This document shows, one piece after another, positions 53,590 through 62,359 of a stretch of DNA of 64,000 nucleotides; positions within the stretch are counted from its first letter, which is position 1; each line of letters opens with the position of its first letter. The translations under genes were made by a program, and so were the position numbers. This stretch comes from Myxococcus sp. CA023 (lineage in GTDB: Bacteria; Myxococcota; Myxococcia; Myxococcales; Myxococcaceae): NCBI RefSeq assembly GCF_010998615.1, contig NZ_JAAEAH010000005.1:1-64000 (forward strand), in the 5' to 3' direction. Below the pieces are notes generated by a model. The model saw only the letters and a list, made by a program, of their open reading frames with translations, was not told the origin of the DNA and ran no database searches.

Positions 53590-54675
53590 TCATCGCCCGG
53601 AAAAACGCAATGACTCCCGGCGCTTGGCGGGCGGGGGAGGGAAGTGGCGCTCCAGGCCGTGGACCAGGTCCTCACGCCACGCAGGGTAGTTGTGTCCACC
53701 GCTGTACTCCCGGAGTTCCACCTGATGCCCGGCTTCTGAGAGCACGGGAGCGATGCGGCGGTTGCCCTCCAGCAAGCCCTCGAAGCGGCCGCAGTCCAGC
53801 CAGACGTCCAGCGGGCGGCGGGGTGGGGGCCGCGCCAGGTCGAAGACGACGAAGTCATGGCCCTCCACCGCGAAGGCCCCGGACTGCGACAGCACCCGGC
53901 CGAAGACGTCCGGCATGCGCAGGCCGGTGTAGAGCGCCATCAACCCGCCCAGCGAGGCCCCCAGCACCGCGTGGGCACCGGGGCTGCGCCGCTCGTCCAC
54001 CAGCGACAGCTTCTGGCGAGCCAGCGGCAGCACCTTCCACTTCAACAGCCCCACCGTGTACTCGCTGCAGGCGTACTCCATGCTGCGTGTCTCACCGCCA
54101 TTGCACACGAGCGCCAGGGCCACCGGGCGCATGCGGCCTTCGGCCACCAGGGTGTCCACCAGCTCCGGAAGGCGGACGCGGCGCAGATAGTCCTCGCCGT
54201 CGTACACCACCACCAAGGGCACTGGCGCGTCCGTGGGCGGCGCGTACAGGTACACCCGGCGCTGGCCCGGCAGGTCCACGTCTCCTGTGTCCACCACGTG
54301 CCGGGTGACGCGGCCCCGAGGCGCGCCGCGCGGGTGCCGGGCGGGCAGGGACGAGCGGGCCAGGGGCATGTGGAACGAGTGGTTGATGCCGCCAAAGCCG
54401 TTGTCGGAAGGGTGGCGGTTGAGCGGGTCCTCCATGCGCTGGCCGCGCGGGTCCTCCAGCGCGTATTCGACGTAGGCATCCGCGGGCAGCGTCAGCGTGC
54501 GAGCCCACAGTCCGGGCGCCACGCGCTTGAAGGGCAGCGGCTTGCCGCGCCAGTCCTGGAAGTCACCTTGGAGGCAGATGGGGCCCCGGCCTCGCCACAC
54601 GAAGGTGGCGGTGTCCGATTCGATGACGGGCGTTCCCTCGGCGCGGGCCCGCGCCTCCAGTGTCTTCGCGTCCAT
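53590..54675 (-). CDS. Esterase, enterochelin-esterase/esterase-D-like
   Basis: 361 residues, no signal peptide. N-terminal beta-domain (about 20-105, TFVWRGRGPICLQGDFQDWRGKPLPF), of the enterochelin-esterase-N or CBM48 type, then alpha/beta-hydrolase with YDGEDYLRR, nucleophile GASLGG (about 238) and a late GGHNYPAW with the catalytic His. Cytoplasmic relative of the lipoprotein esterase at 25941-27365, sharing the domain order. Last gene of a three-gene operon; nine bases behind the epimerase stop. Confidence 0.88.
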   Translation of the reverse strand: MDAKTLEARARAEGTPVIESDTATFVWRGRGPICLQGDFQDWRGKPLPFKRVAPGLWARTLTLPADAYVEYALEDPRGQRMEDPLNRHPSDNGFGGINHSFHMPLARSSLPARHPRGAPRGRVTRHVVDTGDVDLPGQRRVYLYAPPTDAPVPLVVVYDGEDYLRRVRLPELVDTLVAEGRMRPVALALVCNGGETRSMEYACSEYTVGLLKWKVLPLARQKLSLVDERRSPGAHAVLGASLGGLMALYTGLRMPDVFGRVLSQSGAFAVEGHDFVVFDLARPPPRRPLDVWLDCGRFEGLLEGNRRIAPVLSEAGHQVELREYSGGHNYPAWREDLVHGLERHFPPPPAKRRESLRFSGR

Positions 54676-54684
54676 CCGCGCACC

Positions 54685-55590
54685 CTAGGCCAGCAGGTCG
54701 CGCAGCGCGCCCTCCAACTCCGGGTACCGGAACACGAAGCCCGCCTCATGGGCGCGCTGGGGCAGCACGCGCTGGCCCTCCAGCACCAACTTCGCCATCT
54801 CTCCCAGCGCCGCCTTGAGCATGAACGCGGGCATCCGCACCAGGGACGGCCGGCCCAGCACGTGGCCCAGCGTGTGCGCGAAGAAGGCGTTCGTCACCGG
54901 CGTGGGCGCGGTGGCGTTCACCATGCCCTCCACCTGGGGATGGGCCAGCAGGAAGAGGAGCAAATCCCTGGCGTCCTCGCGGTGCACCCAGCTCACGAAC
55001 TGCTCGCCGCTGCCCACCGGGCCGCCAGCGCCCACGCGGAAGGGTGGCAGCATCTTGTGGAGGGCGCCCCCCTCCGGGTGCAGCACCACGCCCATGCGCA
55101 CCACCGCCGTGGGGATGCTGGACTCGCGCGCCTGCATCGCCTCCGCCTCCCAGTCCACGCACACGCGGGCCAGGAAGTCGTCACCCGGAGGGCTCTCCTC
55201 CGTCAGCGGCTCCGCGCCGCGCGTGCCGCCGTAGTAGCCGATGGCGGACGCCGATACGAAGCGCCGCACCGTGCCCGCGCCCCGCATCGCCGCCACTAGC
55301 GCGCGCGTGCCCAGCACCCGGCTGTCGTGGATGCGGTGCTTGCCTTCCTGCGTCCAGCGCTGGGCCACCGGCTCGCCCGCCAGGTGCACGACGGCCTCCG
55401 CGTCCGCCAGGGCCTCGGGCGGCAGCGGCGAGCTGGCGTCGAAGCGCGCTCCCGTCACGCCGGCGGGCAGGCGGGCCAGGGCGTGTTCAACGTTCCGGGC
55501 CAGGACGTGGACCTGGTGTCCACGCTCCAACAAACCTTGGACAAGCCCTGGACCCAGGAAGCCGCTCGCGCCGGTGACGGCCACCTTCAC
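54685..55590 (-). CDS. TIGR01777-family NAD(P)-dependent epimerase/nucleoside-sugar oxidoreductase (YfcH-like)
   Basis: 301 residues from a GTG at 55590 that overlaps the upstream stop (GTGA). Rossmann fold with VTGASGFLGPGLVQGLLERGHQVHVLAR at the N-terminus; VVHLAGEPVAQRW; SASAIGYYGGTRG (active-site Tyr region); and the C-terminal TIGR01777 signature VNATAPTPVTNAFFAHTLGHVLGRP. Substrate unknown in the family. Middle gene of the redoxin-epimerase-esterase operon. Confidence 0.92.
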   Translation of the reverse strand: MKVAVTGASGFLGPGLVQGLLERGHQVHVLARNVEHALARLPAGVTGARFDASSPLPPEALADAEAVVHLAGEPVAQRWTQEGKHRIHDSRVLGTRALVAAMRGAGTVRRFVSASAIGYYGGTRGAEPLTEESPPGDDFLARVCVDWEAEAMQARESSIPTAVVRMGVVLHPEGGALHKMLPPFRVGAGGPVGSGEQFVSWVHREDARDLLLFLLAHPQVEGMVNATAPTPVTNAFFAHTLGHVLGRPSLVRMPAFMLKAALGEMAKLVLEGQRVLPQRAHEAGFVFRYPELEGALRDLLA

Positions 55591-56150
55591 GGGGAGGGCT
55601 CCGAGGGCGCCGGCGCGTTCAGGTCCACGCCCACCAGGCGGCTCAGGACGGCGAAGAAGGTCATCAGCTCATCCGGCTTCATCCGGCCGGAGTGCCGGTA
55701 GACCAGGGCCCCTTCGGCGTCCAGCAGCACGATGTTGGACGTTTTCACCGGCAGCTTCCACGGTGCCTTTCCCATCTCTCCATCCATATCCACCAGGATA
55801 GGCACGCCCACCTTCTTCTCCTCGTCCCGGACGAAGGAGAGGGCAATCTGCCGGGCCGGGAAAAAGTCGAAATTCTGAAGGTTTGCGATCGCCAGCACCC
55901 AGGCCGCATCCAGGATTCCGCGCTCCTGCCCTCGGGCGAACAGCTCCTTCTTCAGGGTCGAGTTGAGCTTGGTCGAATCCTTGTCTTCGTAGAACAGGAT
56001 GACCGGTTTTCCTCGCCACTTGGAAAGCCGGACCTCCTTTCCCGCGGAGGTGCGTAACGTCGCGTCCACCGGCTCGGTGGACGGCGCCGCGCCCAGGGCG
56101 CTTCCCGCTGCCAGGGAGATGGAGAGCGCACCTGCGATCCACGCCTTCAT
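55587..56150 (-). CDS. Secreted redoxin-like protein (YtfJ/thioredoxin-fold)
   Basis: 187 residues from ATG 56150 with a GAGGT ribosome site 7 bases upstream and a Sec signal (ALSISLAAGSALGA). Thioredoxin-like fold: EVRLSKWRGKPVILFYEDKDST, then AWVLAIANLQNFDFFPARQIALSF, VPILVDMDGE and NIVLLDAEGALVYRHSGRM. It lacks a CxxC motif, so it is not a disulfide reductase; YtfJ-like proteins of this type have no proven function. First gene of the operon divergent from carB. Confidence 0.8.
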   Translation of the reverse strand: MKAWIAGALSISLAAGSALGAAPSTEPVDATLRTSAGKEVRLSKWRGKPVILFYEDKDSTKLNSTLKKELFARGQERGILDAAWVLAIANLQNFDFFPARQIALSFVRDEEKKVGVPILVDMDGEMGKAPWKLPVKTSNIVLLDAEGALVYRHSGRMKPDELMTFFAVLSRLVGVDLNAPAPSEPSP

Positions 56151-56168
56151 GAGGGGACCTCTGTGTAC

Positions 56169-56226
56169 AAGGTTATCGCGAACCTTAGACATACCCTTGA
56201 CAAGCTCTGGACGCAAACGCTACCTC
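56169..56226 (+). promoter_or_regulatory. carB-type promoter with CarA/CarH operator
   Basis: Perfect palindrome AAGGTT (56169-56174), 6-base spacer, AACCTT (56181-56186). A consensus -35 box TTGACA (56197-56202) and a weak -10 candidate TACCTC (56221-56226) follow, 18 bases apart. In M. xanthus the carB operon is light-induced and repressed in the dark by CarA and the B12-dependent photoreceptor CarH, both binding a palindromic operator upstream of a sigmaA-type promoter; position and architecture here fit that. The match to the published operator is from memory. Confidence 0.7.
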
Positions 56227-56264
56227 TAGGAAGCAAAGGAACAGGTTCTTCGGAGGAAAGAAGC

Positions 56265-57350
56265 ATGGCACTCACGCTTTCCGATGCGCGGCCGCCGACG
56301 AGCCTGCTTCCTCTGGAGCAGGCCTGGCTGCAACTGGTCCAGGCGGAGGTGGAGACCTCGCTGGCGGAGTTGTTCGAACTTCCCGACGAGGTCGGCCTGG
56401 ACGTTCGTTGGACACAGGCGCTGACACAGGCCCGGGCCTATACCTTGCGGCCCGCCAAGCGGCTCCGCCCCGCGCTGGTGATGGCCGGACACTGCCTGGC
56501 GCGTGGGAGCGCGGTGGTGCCCTCCGGGTTGTGGCGCTTCGCCGCTGGGCAGGAGCTGCTGCACACCTTCCTCCTCATCCACGACGACGTGGCGGATCAG
56601 GCGGAGCTGCGGCGGGGCGCAGCGTCCCTGCACCGGATGCTGGCGCCTGGACGCGCGGGTGAGGACCTGGCCGTGGTGGTGGGAGACCACCTCTTCGCGC
56701 GCGCCCTGGAGGCCATGCTGGGCTCGGGGCTGACGGGCGTCGCGGGCGTGGTGCAGTACTACCTGGGCGTGTGCCGTCACACGGCGGCCGGGCAGTACCT
56801 GGACCTGGACCTGGGCCGCGCGCCGCTGGCGGAGGTGACGCTCTTCCAGGCGCTGCGCGTGGCGCATCTCAAGACGGCGCGCTACGGCTTCTGCGCCCCG
56901 CTGGTGTGCGGGGCCATGCTCGGCGGTGCCAGCAGCGGCTTGGTGGAGGGGTTGGAGCGCGTGGGCCGTCACGTCGGTCTTGCCTACCAGCTTCGGGACG
57001 ATTTGCTGGGCCTTTTTGGTGATTCCAACGTCGCTGGCAAGGCCGCTGACGGCGACTTCCTCCAAGGCAAGCGAACCTTTCCAGTGCTGGCCGCCTTCGC
57101 GCGCGCCTCCGAGGCCGAGCGCACGGAGCTGGAGGCGCTGTGGGCGCTGCCGGTGGAGCAGAAGGACGCCGCGGCGCTGGCGCGGGCCCGCGCGCTGGTG
57201 GAGTCCTGCGGAGGCCGGGCCGCGTGTGAGCGCATGGTGGTGCGTGCCTCCCGGGCCGCCCGCCGCTCGTTGCAGTCGCTGCCCAATCCCAACGGTGTGA
57301 GAGAGCTGCTCGACGCGCTCATCGCCCGGCTGGCCCACCGCACCGCCTGA
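56265..57350 (+). CDS. crtE: Geranylgeranyl diphosphate synthase
   Basis: 361 residues, ATG 56265 with GGAGG 8 bases upstream. Makes C20 GGPP from farnesyl-PP and isopentenyl-PP for carotenoids. First Asp-rich motif LIHDDVADQAELRRG (about 106) and second LRDDLLGLFGD (about 242) bind Mg-diphosphate; QYLDLDL and the RVAHLKTARYGF segment (K-T) are as expected. First gene of the carotenoid operon, eight bases from the next start. Confidence 0.95.
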   Translation: MALTLSDARPPTSLLPLEQAWLQLVQAEVETSLAELFELPDEVGLDVRWTQALTQARAYTLRPAKRLRPALVMAGHCLARGSAVVPSGLWRFAAGQELLHTFLLIHDDVADQAELRRGAASLHRMLAPGRAGEDLAVVVGDHLFARALEAMLGSGLTGVAGVVQYYLGVCRHTAAGQYLDLDLGRAPLAEVTLFQALRVAHLKTARYGFCAPLVCGAMLGGASSGLVEGLERVGRHVGLAYQLRDDLLGLFGDSNVAGKAADGDFLQGKRTFPVLAAFARASEAERTELEALWALPVEQKDAAALARARALVESCGGRAACERMVVRASRAARRSLQSLPNPNGVRELLDALIARLAHRTA

Positions 57351-57357
57351 GGACGCC

Positions 57358-58911
57358 ATGCGTGCATCGACACAGGGCAGGCGCATCGTGGTGGTGGGCG
57401 CGGGCGTGGGCGGGCTGGCCGCCGCTGCCCGGCTGGCGCACCAGGGCTTCGACGTCCAGGTCTTCGAGAAGACGCAGGGACCGGGCGGGCGCTGCAACCG
57501 ATTGCAGGTGGATGGCTTCACGTGGGACCTGGGCCCCACCATCGTGCTGATGCCGGAGGTGTTCGAGGAGACCTTCCGCGCGGTGGGCCGCCGCATCGAG
57601 GACTACCTGACGCTGCTCAAGTGCGACCCGAACTATCGGGTCCACTTCCGGGACGGTTCGGATGTCACCTTCACGTCAGAGCTGTGCGCCATGGGCCGCG
57701 AGTTGGAGCGCGTGGAGCCCGGCAGCTATGCGCGCTACCTCGCCTTCCTGGCCCAGGGCCGCGTCCAGTACCGAACGAGCCTGGACCACCTGGTGGGGCG
57801 CAACTACGCGGGCCTGCGCGACTACCTCTCGCCGCGCGTGCTCGCGCGCATCTTCCAGGTACGCGCCCACCGCCGTATGTACGGGGACGTCAGCCGCTTC
57901 TTCCAGGACGAGCGGCTGCGCGCGGCGATGACCTTCCAGACGATGTACCTGGGCGTGTCGCCCTACGCGTCGCCCGCGGTGTACGGCCTGCTGCCCTTCG
58001 CCGAGCTGGGTGTGGGCATCTGGTTCCCCAAGGGCGGCCTGTACGCCATTCCCCAGGCCCTGGAGCGGCTGGCGCGCGAGGAGGGTGTGCGCTTCCACTA
58101 CGGCGCGCCCGTGGAGCGCATCCTCACCGATGGCGGCCGTACTCAAGGCGTGCGGATGGAGGGCGGCGAGGTGGTGGAGGCGGACGCGGTGCTGTGCAAC
58201 GCGGACCTGCCCTACGCGTACGAGAAGCTGCTGGACCCGAAGGCGACGACGCTCAAGCGCAAGGAGAAGCTGCGCTACACGTCCAGCGGCTACATGCTCT
58301 ACCTGGGCATGAAGCGGCGCTACCCGGAGCTCTTGCACCACAACGTGGTGTTCGGCCGGGACTACAAGGGCTCCTTCGACGACATCTTCGAGCGCTTCCG
58401 CGTGCCGGAGGACCCCAGCTTCTACGTCAACGCGCCCACGCGCACCGACACGTCCCTGGCACCCGAGGGCAAGGACGCGCTCTATGTGCTGGTGCCCGTG
58501 CCGCACCAGCACCCGGACCTGGACTGGAAGGTGGAGGGGCCCAGGGTGCGCGCGAAGTTCTTCGCGCGCATGGCGGAGCTGGGCTTCCCGTCGCTGGAGT
58601 CGGACATCGAGGTGGAGCGCGTCTTCACCCCGGATGACTGGGCCGGCACCTTCAATCTGGCGCGTGGCAGCGCCTTCGGCCTGTCCCAGAACTTCACGCA
58701 GATTGGCCCCTTCCGTCCGTCCAACCAGGACGCGCGGGTGAAGAACCTCTTCTTCGTCGGTGCTTCCACGCAGCCGGGGACGGGGCTGCCCACGGTGCTC
58801 ATCTCCGCGCGGCTGGTAACGGAGCGGCTGATGACGTGGGCCCACGCGCAGGGCGTTTCGCTGTCGCCTCGGACGGCCGCCGCCACGCCGTTGGAAGGGG
58901 TGGCCGCGTGA
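57358..58911 (+). CDS. crtI: Phytoene/carotene desaturase (CrtI family, first copy)
   Basis: 517 residues, ATG 57358. FAD-dependent desaturase: N-terminal dinucleotide fold VVGAGVGGLAAAARLAHQGF, GGRCNRLQVDGFTWDLGPT, and the C-terminal CrtI signature FFVGASTQPGTGLPTVLISARL. Full family length. Myxococcus has two CrtI enzymes that cooperate in the steps from phytoene to lycopene; this is the first in gene order, probably the one called CrtIb in M. xanthus. Its stop overlaps the crtB GTG start. Confidence 0.93.
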   Translation: MRASTQGRRIVVVGAGVGGLAAAARLAHQGFDVQVFEKTQGPGGRCNRLQVDGFTWDLGPTIVLMPEVFEETFRAVGRRIEDYLTLLKCDPNYRVHFRDGSDVTFTSELCAMGRELERVEPGSYARYLAFLAQGRVQYRTSLDHLVGRNYAGLRDYLSPRVLARIFQVRAHRRMYGDVSRFFQDERLRAAMTFQTMYLGVSPYASPAVYGLLPFAELGVGIWFPKGGLYAIPQALERLAREEGVRFHYGAPVERILTDGGRTQGVRMEGGEVVEADAVLCNADLPYAYEKLLDPKATTLKRKEKLRYTSSGYMLYLGMKRRYPELLHHNVVFGRDYKGSFDDIFERFRVPEDPSFYVNAPTRTDTSLAPEGKDALYVLVPVPHQHPDLDWKVEGPRVRAKFFARMAELGFPSLESDIEVERVFTPDDWAGTFNLARGSAFGLSQNFTQIGPFRPSNQDARVKNLFFVGASTQPGTGLPTVLISARLVTERLMTWAHAQGVSLSPRTAAATPLEGVAA

Positions 58912-59918
58912 GCCCGCCTGTCGACAAGGCGCTGGTGGAGCGCGGCTATGTGCTGGCGAAGCAGGTGACGCGTCATCACGCCAAGAGCTTCTTCTTCGCC
59001 TCGTACCTGCTCTTCGGCTTGCGGCGGAAGGCGGCGTTCGCGCTCTACGCCTTCTGCCGGCGCCTGGACGACATGGTGGACGGGGACGACGCGGCGAGCG
59101 CGGCCGATGCCTTGCCGGTGCGGCTGGCGCGGGCGCGGCAGCGCGTGGCGGAGCTGTACCTGCCCATGCCGGAGCTGGCCTCGCGCGAGCTGGGCCCGCC
59201 CGCGGACCGGGTGAAGGGCAGCGAGGCCGCGACGTTGTGGGACGCGCGGGAGTTCGCCGCGCTCGAGCACACGGTGCGCCACTTCCGGATTCCGGAGCAG
59301 CCCTTCCAGGACCTCATCTCCGGCATGGAGATGGACCTGACGAAGCACCGCTACGCAACCTGGGCGGAGCTGGACCTCTACTGCTACCGCGTGGCGGGTG
59401 TGGTGGGGCTGATGCTGACGCCGGTGCTGGGGTGCTCGGATGCGGCGGCGGTGGAGCCCGCGGCCGACCTGGGCCGGGCCATGCAGCTCACCAACATCCT
59501 CCGCGACGTGCGCGAGGACCTGGAGCGCGGCCGGGTGTACCTGCCCGCCGAGGAGCTGGCCGCCTTCGGATTGTCGGAGGATGACTTGCGGCGCGGACAG
59601 GTGGACGCGCGCTGGCGGTCCTTCATGCGCTTCCAGGTGGAGCGCTCGCGGGCGTACTACGCGCGGGCGGCGGCCGGGGTGCGCTACCTGACGGGCTTCG
59701 GCAGTCAGCGGATGGTGCGGCTGATGGGCGCCATCTACGGCGACATCCTGCGCGACATTGAAGCGCGCGACTACGACGTGTTCAGCGCCCGGGCCCATGT
59801 GACGACGCGCCGCAAGCTCGCGCTGGCTTCCGCGGCCATGGTGCGGCCCGCCGCGGTGCTGCCCGTCCCCCAGGGCGAGGTGCGCATGCCGCTGCTTCCC
59901 ACCGGGACGGGAGGGTGA
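58908..59918 (+). CDS. crtB: Phytoene synthase
   Basis: 336 residues from GTG 58908 (GTGA overlap with the crtI stop; a GGAAGGGG stretch upstream). Condenses two GGPP to phytoene. Motifs: YAFCRRLDDMVDGDDA (first Asp cluster, about 53) and LTNILRDVREDLERGRVYLP (second, about 200). Standard family length. No fusion. Confidence 0.95.
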   Translation: MSPPVDKALVERGYVLAKQVTRHHAKSFFFASYLLFGLRRKAAFALYAFCRRLDDMVDGDDAASAADALPVRLARARQRVAELYLPMPELASRELGPPADRVKGSEAATLWDAREFAALEHTVRHFRIPEQPFQDLISGMEMDLTKHRYATWAELDLYCYRVAGVVGLMLTPVLGCSDAAAVEPAADLGRAMQLTNILRDVREDLERGRVYLPAEELAAFGLSEDDLRRGQVDARWRSFMRFQVERSRAYYARAAAGVRYLTGFGSQRMVRLMGAIYGDILRDIEARDYDVFSARAHVTTRRKLALASAAMVRPAAVLPVPQGEVRMPLLPTGTGG

Positions 59919-59978
59919 GGGCGTCATGCGTGGCGATGGAATGAAGACGGAGCTTCGGCTGCGCATGGGAGGTGGAGC

Positions 59979-61436
59979 ATGAAGCGCACCCGCGTCGCGG
60001 TGGTGGGCGGCGGCATCGGTGGACTGACGGCCGCCGGGCTGCTGGCGAAGGACGGGCATGAGGTGACGCTGTTCGAGCGAGGCGCCTCGCTGGGCGGCAA
60101 GGCCCAGGCCGTCACCGTGAATGGCATCACCCTGGACACGGGGCCCACGTTGCTGACGTTGCCGCACCTGGTGCGTGGCACCTTTCAGCAACTGGGCGCC
60201 GAGGACCTGCTGCCGCGCTTCACGGAGCTGGAGCCGCAGTGCGCCTACCGCTTCGAGGACGGGTGCGACTTCACGGCCTACAAGGACGTGGAGCGGATGG
60301 CGGAGAGCGCGGCGGGTGTCCGCCCGGGTGAGCGCGACGGCATCCGCGGCTTCTACACGGAGGCTGCGGCCATCTGGCGGGCCGCGGGCGAGCCATACCT
60401 GGAGGCCCCCTTCGAGGGCATGGCTGGCTTCATGACGCGCGTGGCGAAGCGCGGCGTGGGGGCCGTCATGGCGGGGATGAAGATGGGCACGCTGCACGAA
60501 CTGGCGGCCCGGCACTTCAAGACGGACCACCTGCGGCAGTACGTGGGCCGCTTCGCCACGTACACGGGCGCGTCACCCTACGAGGCCAGCGCCGCCTTCG
60601 CGCTGATTCCGCACATCGAGCATGCCTATGGCGTGCACCACGTCCGCGGCGGCATCGGCGCGCTGGTGGATGCGCTGGGGCAGGCCGTGCGCCGGCTGGG
60701 CGTGCGCATCCACCTGGACACGCGGGCTCGCTTCGAGCGCACGCGCGAGGGCTACCAGGTGGGCCCGCAGGAGGGCACGGAGCGCTTCGACAGCGTGGTG
60801 GTGAACGCGGACCCGCTGGCGCGGCTCGCTCGCGCGGAGGAGCCGCTGGCGCTGTCTGGCTTCGTGTTGCTGTTGGAGGTGGAGGGCCGCATGGCTCTCC
60901 CGCACCACACGGTGCTCTTCGGCGGTGACTACCGGCGCGAGTTCGACGAGCTGTTCGGCGGGCAGCTCGCGTCCGACCCGACGGTGTACTTCTGCAACCC
61001 CTCCGCCACCGACGAGAGCATGGTGCCTCTGGGCCGCACCGGGTTGTTCGTCATGGTGAACGCGCCCGCGCTGCCCGTGGACGCGCGCGGCGCGGAGCAG
61101 GCCACTCACGACTGGGAAGCAGGTGCCGAGCGCGTGAAGGCGCAGATGCTGGAGCGCTTGTGTCGGCACTACCCGGCGCTCAAGGGGCGCGTGCGTGTCA
61201 TCGGCCAGCGCTCGCCGGTGGACCTGGCCGCGCAGGGAGCTCCGGGCGGCTCCATCTACGGCTTCCTGCCGCACGGGAAGTTCGGCCCCTTTCGCCGGCC
61301 GCGCATCCGCGGCAACACGCCGGGCCTGTTCTTCGCGGGCGGCGGAACGCATCCAGGCGGCGGCGTGCCGCTGGTGATGTTGTCCGGTCGCTTCGCCGCG
61401 GAGCTGGCTTCGCAGCACCTTCGGGGGGATGCATGA
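59979..61436 (+). CDS. crtI: Carotenoid desaturase (CrtI/CrtD family, second copy)
   Basis: 485 residues, ATG 59979. FAD fold VAVVGGGIGGLTAAGLLAKDG with GASLGGKAQAVTVNGITLDTGPT, and the C-terminal LFFAGGGTHPGGGVPLVMLSGRF. The C-terminal motif and shorter length set it apart from the first copy and are shared with CrtD-type and myxobacterial CrtIa enzymes. It could perform early desaturation of phytoene or desaturation of hydroxylated intermediates. The stop overlaps the crtC ATG. Confidence 0.9.
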   Translation: MKRTRVAVVGGGIGGLTAAGLLAKDGHEVTLFERGASLGGKAQAVTVNGITLDTGPTLLTLPHLVRGTFQQLGAEDLLPRFTELEPQCAYRFEDGCDFTAYKDVERMAESAAGVRPGERDGIRGFYTEAAAIWRAAGEPYLEAPFEGMAGFMTRVAKRGVGAVMAGMKMGTLHELAARHFKTDHLRQYVGRFATYTGASPYEASAAFALIPHIEHAYGVHHVRGGIGALVDALGQAVRRLGVRIHLDTRARFERTREGYQVGPQEGTERFDSVVVNADPLARLARAEEPLALSGFVLLLEVEGRMALPHHTVLFGGDYRREFDELFGGQLASDPTVYFCNPSATDESMVPLGRTGLFVMVNAPALPVDARGAEQATHDWEAGAERVKAQMLERLCRHYPALKGRVRVIGQRSPVDLAAQGAPGGSIYGFLPHGKFGPFRRPRIRGNTPGLFFAGGGTHPGGGVPLVMLSGRFAAELASQHLRGDA

Positions 61437-62359
61437 TGCGCCTGGCGAAACTCCCCGCCCTGCCGGACGCGGCGGGCACCTACCGCTGGTTCTATGCGGA
61501 CGTCACCGCGGGGCCCTACAGCGCGGTGTGCATCTTCATGCTGGGCTCGCTGTTCTCGCCCCGGTACTCAGTGGCGGCGCGGCGGGGCGGACGGCCGCTG
61601 GAGCACAGCGCGGTGAACTTCGCGCTGTACCACGCGGGTGTGCGGCGGCTGTGGGTCCTCAGCGAGTACGCGCGCGCGGAGTTGGATGCCCCGGGCCGGC
61701 TGCGTATCGGCCGCTCCACGCTGTCGTACGAGGGGGACGGCACGGTGCGGATGGCCGTGGACGACGGGACGGCGCCGTGGGGCCGGCCCGTGCGCGCGGG
61801 CCTGACGCTGGAGCCGATGACGCCCGTGGGCGAGGTGGTGCAGCTCATGCCTGGGCTGCCGCACTACTGGCAGGCGCTGGCGCCTCGTTCGCAGGCACGG
61901 CTGGAGGTGTCCTCGCTGGGCATCGAGGCGAATGGCCTGGGCTACCACGACACCAACCACGGCGGAGAGTTGCTGGGCGCGCGGTTGTCGGGGTGGCACT
62001 GGGCTCGCACGCACCGCGAGGACGAGACGGTGGTGGACTACCACCTGCCTGAAGGTGTCGCGCCGCTGCGAGTGGTTGCGGGCGCGCGCGGAGTGCGCTG
62101 CGAACGGGGCCCCGCGTTGGTGGAGGCGCGGCCCACCCACATCACCGGCTGGGGCCTGCGCGTGCCGTCACGCCTGCACGCGGGCAACGTGGTGGTGGGA
62201 CAGCCGAAGCTGCTGGAGTCGTCGCCCTTCTACGCGCGGCTGGAGGCGCGCCAGGGGCCTCTGGACTCCCTGGGCGAGGTGGCGGACTTCCGTCGCTTCC
62301 ACTCGCCCTTCATTCGCTGGATGGCGCACTTCCGCACGCGCATGGGACGGGCGGCATGA
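61433..62359 (+). CDS. crtC: Carotenoid 1,2-hydratase (hydroxyneurosporene synthase)
   Basis: 308 residues from ATG 61433 (ATGATG; overlaps the previous stop). CrtC adds water to the terminal psi-end 1,2 double bond to give 1-hydroxylated carotenoids. Recognised by FYADVTAGPYSAVCIFMLGSLFSPRYS at the N-terminus and LGYHDTNHGGELLGARLSGWHWAR in the middle. Length is typical. The 1-hydroxyl made here is the site of later glucosylation in myxobacterial carotenoids. Confidence 0.92.
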   Translation: MMRLAKLPALPDAAGTYRWFYADVTAGPYSAVCIFMLGSLFSPRYSVAARRGGRPLEHSAVNFALYHAGVRRLWVLSEYARAELDAPGRLRIGRSTLSYEGDGTVRMAVDDGTAPWGRPVRAGLTLEPMTPVGEVVQLMPGLPHYWQALAPRSQARLEVSSLGIEANGLGYHDTNHGGELLGARLSGWHWARTHREDETVVDYHLPEGVAPLRVVAGARGVRCERGPALVEARPTHITGWGLRVPSRLHAGNVVVGQPKLLESSPFYARLEARQGPLDSLGEVADFRRFHSPFIRWMAHFRTRMGRAA

